Assembly: GCF_024362695.1 (NCBI RefSeq)
Contig: NC_065424.1
Location: forward strand, 11,077,840-11,141,839
DNA: 64,000 nt
Reading direction: 5' to 3'
Source of the DNA: Pectinophora gossypiella
Taxonomy: Eukaryota; Arthropoda; Insecta; Lepidoptera; Gelechiidae
Every line of letters begins with the position of its first letter. Position 1 is the first letter of the stretch. Below, piece after piece: positions 60,107 through 64,000 of the stretch. The notes beneath the pieces are model-generated. The model did not search any database. It was not told the DNA's origin and was given only the letters and a program-made list of their open reading frames with translations. A program made the translations under genes and the position numbers.

Positions 60107-60808
60107 CACGTTGAGTGCCATACTAGAAACCATGTTTAGTCCAGTGAGCCGCAGCGGACACCATGTGACCGCCAGTATGTCGGGTCCAGGAGGCCGCGTC
60201 GGCCACGGTGTGTCCGCATGCCCACGATTACTTTGAAAGCCTTTAGGCGGCCGTCGGCCAGCGTTTCGACTGTTTTTACTACGGCAAGTGACCCGCGTGG
60301 CCTCACGGTACAATCTGACCCCTTGGCACAAAAAAAACTAAGTGACTTAGAATTTATGGACATTTCAAGAAGATGTTTTCAAAAATGTTGTAGGTACATA
60401 AAGAAAGTATTTTATATCGTTCAATAGTATGAGGTTATAGTTAGCTAGACATTATTTTTTGGTCTTTACTCTGTTAAATGGATAATAAAACATTACTTAT
60501 TTTATTTTAACTACTTGTAAATAGTATATCAGGGGGACCGACAGCGTTGTCCGCTCGGCGTCGGCGCAAGAACATACGGTTGGACGTTCGGACAGGCCGC
60601 GACGGACACTGGTGTCTGCCATATGACATCTCGGAAAATAATAAGTAAACCGTCGTTTCTGTAAGGCGCCCGTAATTTTTGAGTTATTTCCTGACAATAT
60701 TTGCGAAAAAACTCCTCAACGATTTTTGGATAATTCTCGATTTATTAGTGAAGCGTCAGGGGAAAGTATGCTGTCAGACACATGGTGTCCGTTATGGCAC
60801 TCAACATG
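60107..60808. mobile_element. TTAA-flanked non-autonomous element (piggyBac-like)
   Basis: CACGTTGAGTGCCATA at the left and TATGGCACTCAACATG at the right are inverted, with TTAA at 60103-60106 and 60809-60812. Interior is GC-rich near both ends (GTCGGCCACGGTGTGTCCG). No transposase motif can be read in its frames. Confidence 0.7.
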
Positions 60809-60981
60809 TTAAGGAAGAGTCTTCACAAAGGGAACATTTCCATTTTTGGGAATATTCCCGGGAACGCCACATCACTTGTGTACGTCTGTATTTTTTATAA
60901 TATTTGAATCTGTGGTAAAGTTCGACCACGTTCTTTATCGATTACAACATTTAGTATTCTACAAAGACTACCAATTTTGTT

Positions 60982-61273
60982 TCATCATCACCAGCCCATT
61001 AACGTCCCCACTGCTGGGGCACGGGCCTTCCCTAAAGATGGATAGGGAGATCGGGCCTTAAAACATCACGCGGGCCCAGTGCGGATTGATGGTTATTAAC
61101 GACTGCTAATACAGCCGGGACCAACGGCTTAACGTGCCTTCCGAAGCACGGAGGAGCTCGAGATGAAAACTTTTTTTTGTGGTCACCCATCCTATGACCG
61201 GCCTTTGCGAAAGTTGCTTAACTTCAACAATCGCAGACCGAGCGCGTTTACCGCTGCGCCACCGAGCTCCTCG
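60982..61273 (-). mobile_element. SINE-A, full length
   Basis: Reversed tail (CATCATCACCAGCCCATTAA), core, 5S-like block (GGTCACCCATCC as complement) and head ending GAGCTCCTC. TTTGTT on both sides may be the TSD. Confidence 0.9.
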
Positions 61274-61369
61274 TTTGTTAAATGCAGTGTTAAACTTGAC
61301 GTTAAAAATCAGATTGTAAGTAGGTGAATGTGAAGGAAGTAAGAGAAGTAAGTAAGATATGAAGGAAGT

Positions 61370-61740
61370 AAGAAAGTGTGTCAGGGTCGAAGCAAAGACA
61401 ATTCCATAGTCTCTGCTTAGCCCGGTGGAAAATAGCCATAGAAGCAGCCAATCAGCTCGCGATCAAACACTTCAGGACCCTGATACCCCCGCCGACGTGG
61501 TTGACGATTTCCCTCAATCATTATTCTTTCAAATATTTCTCCTCTCAGACGACGCCCTGAGCCGAGGTTCGCGCCCAACTGGGCACCCTCAGGCCTGTTG
61601 TCTTAAATGTTGTACCGGGTGAGAGCCTTCAGCGCTCCCCATTTGTCCGGCCAAGTAGTTAATGCCATCTGCGGCAAACCTACAATAAGTCACGTCAAAA
61701 ATAGGTGGGAAATAGGCGTGAGATTATGTAAACATTTAAT
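61370..61740 (+). mobile_element. RTE-like LINE 3' end split by SINE-I
   Basis: GTGTCAGGGTCGAAGCAAAG and CCCGGTGGAAAATAG on the left; AGGTGGGAAATAGGCGTGAG on the right. Confidence 0.75.
61436..61703 (+). mobile_element. SINE-I, longest copy, 12-bp TSD
   Basis: 268 bp from CCATAGAAGCAGCC to CACGTCAAAAATA. Flanked by GGTGGAAAATAG (61424-61435) and GGTGGGAAATAG (61704-61715). Contains TCTCAGACGACGCCCTGAGC and GCGGCAAACCTACAATAAG. No clear A or B box was found. Confidence 0.85.
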
Positions 61741-61994
61741 ATATGTGGTTGCACAGATAATCCCATGCCCGTTATCCTTAATAGGGCAGGCAGAGCCACT
61801 CATACTCGTAGAAGACCACATCACAGACTCTCTTAATATTGTCTTGAGATTTCAAAAACTTCCAAGATTTCCTCGCCATAGGTATCTCGTTTCCCATTAA
61901 ACTGGTTTTAGATAGTTCAGAAATATATCCACTTCTAAGCGGATTATCCTTTCCAATCAGCATGCGAATCACCAATTATCCCCCTTTATGTTGG

Positions 61995-62200
61995 TATATT
62001 GAATGGACAAGATTAAGATTAGGAAGACTGAAAGCAGTGTCGCTCACGGAGAAATTGAGGAGCAACAGCATGGAGCATGGGCATGTAATGAGGAGGGATG
62101 AAAGGCATTATATAACGAGGAAAAGTTGAGTATGAATGTGGATGGATGGATACAGGTGTAGGGGACGACTCAAGAAAGTGTGTCAATAATATTGTGATAG
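61995..62200 (+). mobile_element. RTE-type LINE C-terminal relic
   Basis: Fragments such as GHVMRRDERHYITRK and MDGYRCRGRLKK, in shifted frames, resemble the W(Y/F)GHVMRR ... GRGRPKKRW part of LINE RT C-termini. Confidence 0.5.
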
Positions 62201-62220
62201 TGGGAGTGGAAGTGGGAGTG

Positions 62221-62449
62221 GAGGAGCTCGGTGCCGCAGCGGTAAACGCGCTCGGTCTGCGATTGTTGAAGTTAAGCAACTTTCGCAAATGCCGGTCATA
62301 GGATGGGTGACCACAAAAAAAAAGTTTTCATCTCGAGCTCCTCCGTGCTTCGGAAGGCACGTTAAGACGTTGGTCCCGGTTGCATTAGTAGTCGTTAATA
62401 ACCATCAATCCGCACTGGGCCCGCGTGATGGTTTAAGGCCCGATCTCCA
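62221..62449 (+). mobile_element. SINE-A, 3'-truncated
   Basis: Complete head and 5S-like block, core and body; breaks off after AAGGCCCGATCTCC. Confidence 0.88.
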
Positions 62450-62554
62450 GTAGACGCAGTAGTGGCGAGGAGTACCTACCAGTTCGAACCCCGGTACCGG
62501 ACTCCAATGAGTTATCCATTTATCTTAAGATAAGCACAGTTTTCACTAACACAG

Positions 62555-62838
62555 TACGGCCTCTGTGGTCCAGTGGTTGAGCGTTGAGTTCTCGATCCGG
62601 AGGTCCCAAGTTCGAATCCCGGTGGGGACATATCACAAAAATCATCTTTGTGATCCCCAGTTTGGTTAGGACATTACAGGCTGATCACCTGATTGTCCGA
62701 AAGTAAGACGATCCGTGCTTCGAAAGCCACGTTAAGCTGTTGGTCCCGGTTACTAGGTACTTACTGCTCAATAGTAACCCGGACACCAGGGTTGATGAGG
62801 TTGGTAATCCACCTCATAACCCATACGATAAGAAGAAG
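62555..62838 (+). mobile_element. SINE-B, full length
   Basis: Head GGCCTCTGTGGTCCAGTGG, B box GTTCGAATCC, a GTGCTTCGAAAGCCACGT core variant and tail ATAAGAAGAAG plus (ATT)n. Confidence 0.9.
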
Positions 62839-62928
62839 AATATTATTATTGAACCGTTAGAGTCTGTTGCAGAAGTATGGAAAAGAAAATAGTATTGCGA
62901 TGGAAAATCTACATATTGATAATTAAGG

Positions 62929-63160
62929 GCCCAGTTTCCGATTCAGTTGCAAATCAATTCAGCATTTGAATATTTTCACCCCTCTCGGGGAGCACACTCC
63001 CGCTGACGTCACAGTACCTGAAGTTGCTCTGCTTGTGCGCAATAAACGGCAGTTAAGGGCCCGGTCTCGTGTTTCAGAATACATAATTTGAATATTTTCA
63101 CCCCTCTCGGGTACACTCCACACTCCCGCTGACGTCACTATATCTAAAGTTGCTCTACTT
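62929..63160. repeat. Direct duplication, unit about 127 bp
   Basis: TTAAGGGCCC, TTTGAATATTTTCACCCCTC, ACTCCCGCTGACGTCAC and AAGTTGCTCT occur twice (62929 and 63055). The TGACGTCA palindrome is kept in both. Confidence 0.8.
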
Positions 63161-63383
63161 TACTATTCCAAACATTCGGTAGAGAAAGAAGCAAAAGTAA
63201 ACTTAGTTCTCGCGACATAGGGTCCGGAATTGAATGTAGGTTGGTACAATTGTTTCTTGCCCTTATGGATTAAATTTTGAACAGTATAATTATTTACTCT
63301 GACAACAATGTAAGCAGATTATTATTTTGGATGTCTGGATTTTTGTATTCGATACGTCGTCACTGACATCTTGTATATAAGTC

Positions 63384-63827
63384 TCAATCTTGGGTTATGC
63401 CCTTGATTGCTATGGCCTTACATTCAAAACCTATATTGACAAATTAGAAGCAATACAAATCAGATTTCTAAAGTTACTGGTAAATAAAAAGACTAAAAAT
63501 AATTGCAAAGGAGACTACAGTAAATTATTCAAAATTTGTAAAATTCTTCCCGTACATTTAAAACATAAATACCTTTTGGCTATTAACCACCATGGCAATC
63601 AAGAGCATGACCAACTATCTTTAGCAAGCCATAGCTATGGCACGAGGTCGGTGTGCGCGGGCAAATTCGAAGTCCCTAGAGTTAATAATTACTATGGCGA
63701 TAGAACTCTAAAAAAGAGACTTCCCTATTTGCTTAATAGTTTGCCTGAGAACATCCGTCTAGAACCAAATAAAAGTAAATATAAAAAAATACTTAAACAA
63801 CACCTTCTAGACTCGTGTCCTAGCTAA
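63384..63827 (+). pseudogene. RT C-terminal fragment of CR1/Jockey-like LINE
   Basis: About 148 open codons from a truncation near 63381 to TAA at 63825-63827. SILGYALDCYGLTFKTYIDK, then LEAIQIRFLKLLVNKK, CKILPVHLKHKYLLAI, SYGTRS, LPYLLNSLPENIRL and a stop after LDSCPS. This is the C-terminal region after the RT palm in CR1/Jockey-like LINEs (W/YG-T-----L---Q---LK, then LP---R-KYL). It has no stop codon and so seems young, but without endonuclease and polymerase it is inactive. It is not the same family as 14846-15268. Confidence 0.8.
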
Positions 63828-64000
63828 CTTATTGTATGTTATTAATTGACTATTAGATATAAGTTCATATTATTAGTAGAGACTCTTTTCCTGCAGACAA
63901 ACTGTTTAAACAGTTTTGCAGGGCATTGATATTTGTATTTTTAGTATTAAGATTTAATAAAATAAATAAATAAAATATAAATAAAATAAGTAAGTATACA
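63828..64000 (+). mobile_element. 3' UTR and tail of the CR1/Jockey-like LINE
   Basis: AT-rich UTR ending in AATAAAATAAATAAATAAAA-type repeats up to the window edge. Confidence 0.7.

Noticed and set aside
60218..60427. Transposase remnant in the TTAA element
   Set aside because: The frame has no recognisable DDD or Cys-rich piggyBac motif; I call the element non-autonomous.
1..64000. CRISPR array, bacterial operon or phage content
   Set aside because: Repeats are dispersed eukaryotic retroposons and MITEs; the only short tandem array (42992-43195) has no spacers.

Overview
The window looks like insect, most probably lepidopteran, intergenic or intronic DNA. It is AT-rich and packed with tRNA-derived SINEs, short LINE 3' ends, MITEs and fold-back elements, many inserted into one another. 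The assignment to Lepidoptera is inference from repeat style and from a SINE whose 5S-like part reads like insect 5S rRNA. No complete host gene was found. Two short stretches could be host or transposon exons (7285-7538 and 38962-38998).

Working names used below: SINE-A (tRNA A-box head joined to a 5S rRNA-like block), SINE-B, SINE-C and SINE-D (tRNA heads with A and B boxes), SINE-I (poly-A retroposon without a recognised head), MITE-F (ends CAGGGTGTTAGTGACATCG), MITE-G (ends CGGTCATGAGCA), FOLD-H (palindrome around AATAACGGGTTCTTACCGC), and RPT-E, -L, -M, -N, -P, -R, -S (repeats of unknown class). LINE fragments are RTE-like (ATGT-type tails) or CR1/Jockey-like.

Layout. 1-20900: scattered SINEs, LINE ends and MITEs, including a multiply nested MITE block (8024-9313) and a PIF/Harbinger-type MITE with a TAA target duplication and a relic ORF (9399-9805). 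20938-27703: an apparently intact Ty3/gypsy retrotransposon (20969-26795, 1686-codon gag-pol ORF, LTRs that read as identical) sits inside a TTAA-flanked element, which sits inside a MITE-F remnant. 27704-51470: dense repeats, a 17-bp minisatellite (42992-43195) and several truncated LINEs with clear target-site duplications. 51474-56532: a complete DIRS-type tyrosine-recombinase retrotransposon on the minus strand with inverted terminal repeats, an internal complementary region matching the joined ends, and intact gag, RT/RNase H and recombinase frames. 56533-64000: more SINEs and LINE ends, a TTAA-flanked non-autonomous element (60107-60808), and a CR1-like RT C-terminus at the right edge.

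Main points. The DIRS element is the best candidate for undescribed biology. Gag and pol overlap in the -1 frame at a canonical slippery heptamer (T TTA AAC), pol and recombinase overlap in the -1 frame at a near-match (T AAA AAC), and a spliceosomal intron is predicted to add a basic N-terminus to gag. The gypsy element has an AT-rich, Cys/His-rich 50-residue repeat in duplicate between nucleocapsid and protease. SINE-A appears to combine tRNA and 5S promoter parts and shares 3' modules with SINE-B and SINE-C; part of that tail matches the 3' end of a LINE present here (20151-20276).

Coordinates of LTR, ITR, TSD and ORF boundaries were read base by base. Coordinates of older repeat copies are approximate, usually within 5-20 bases.
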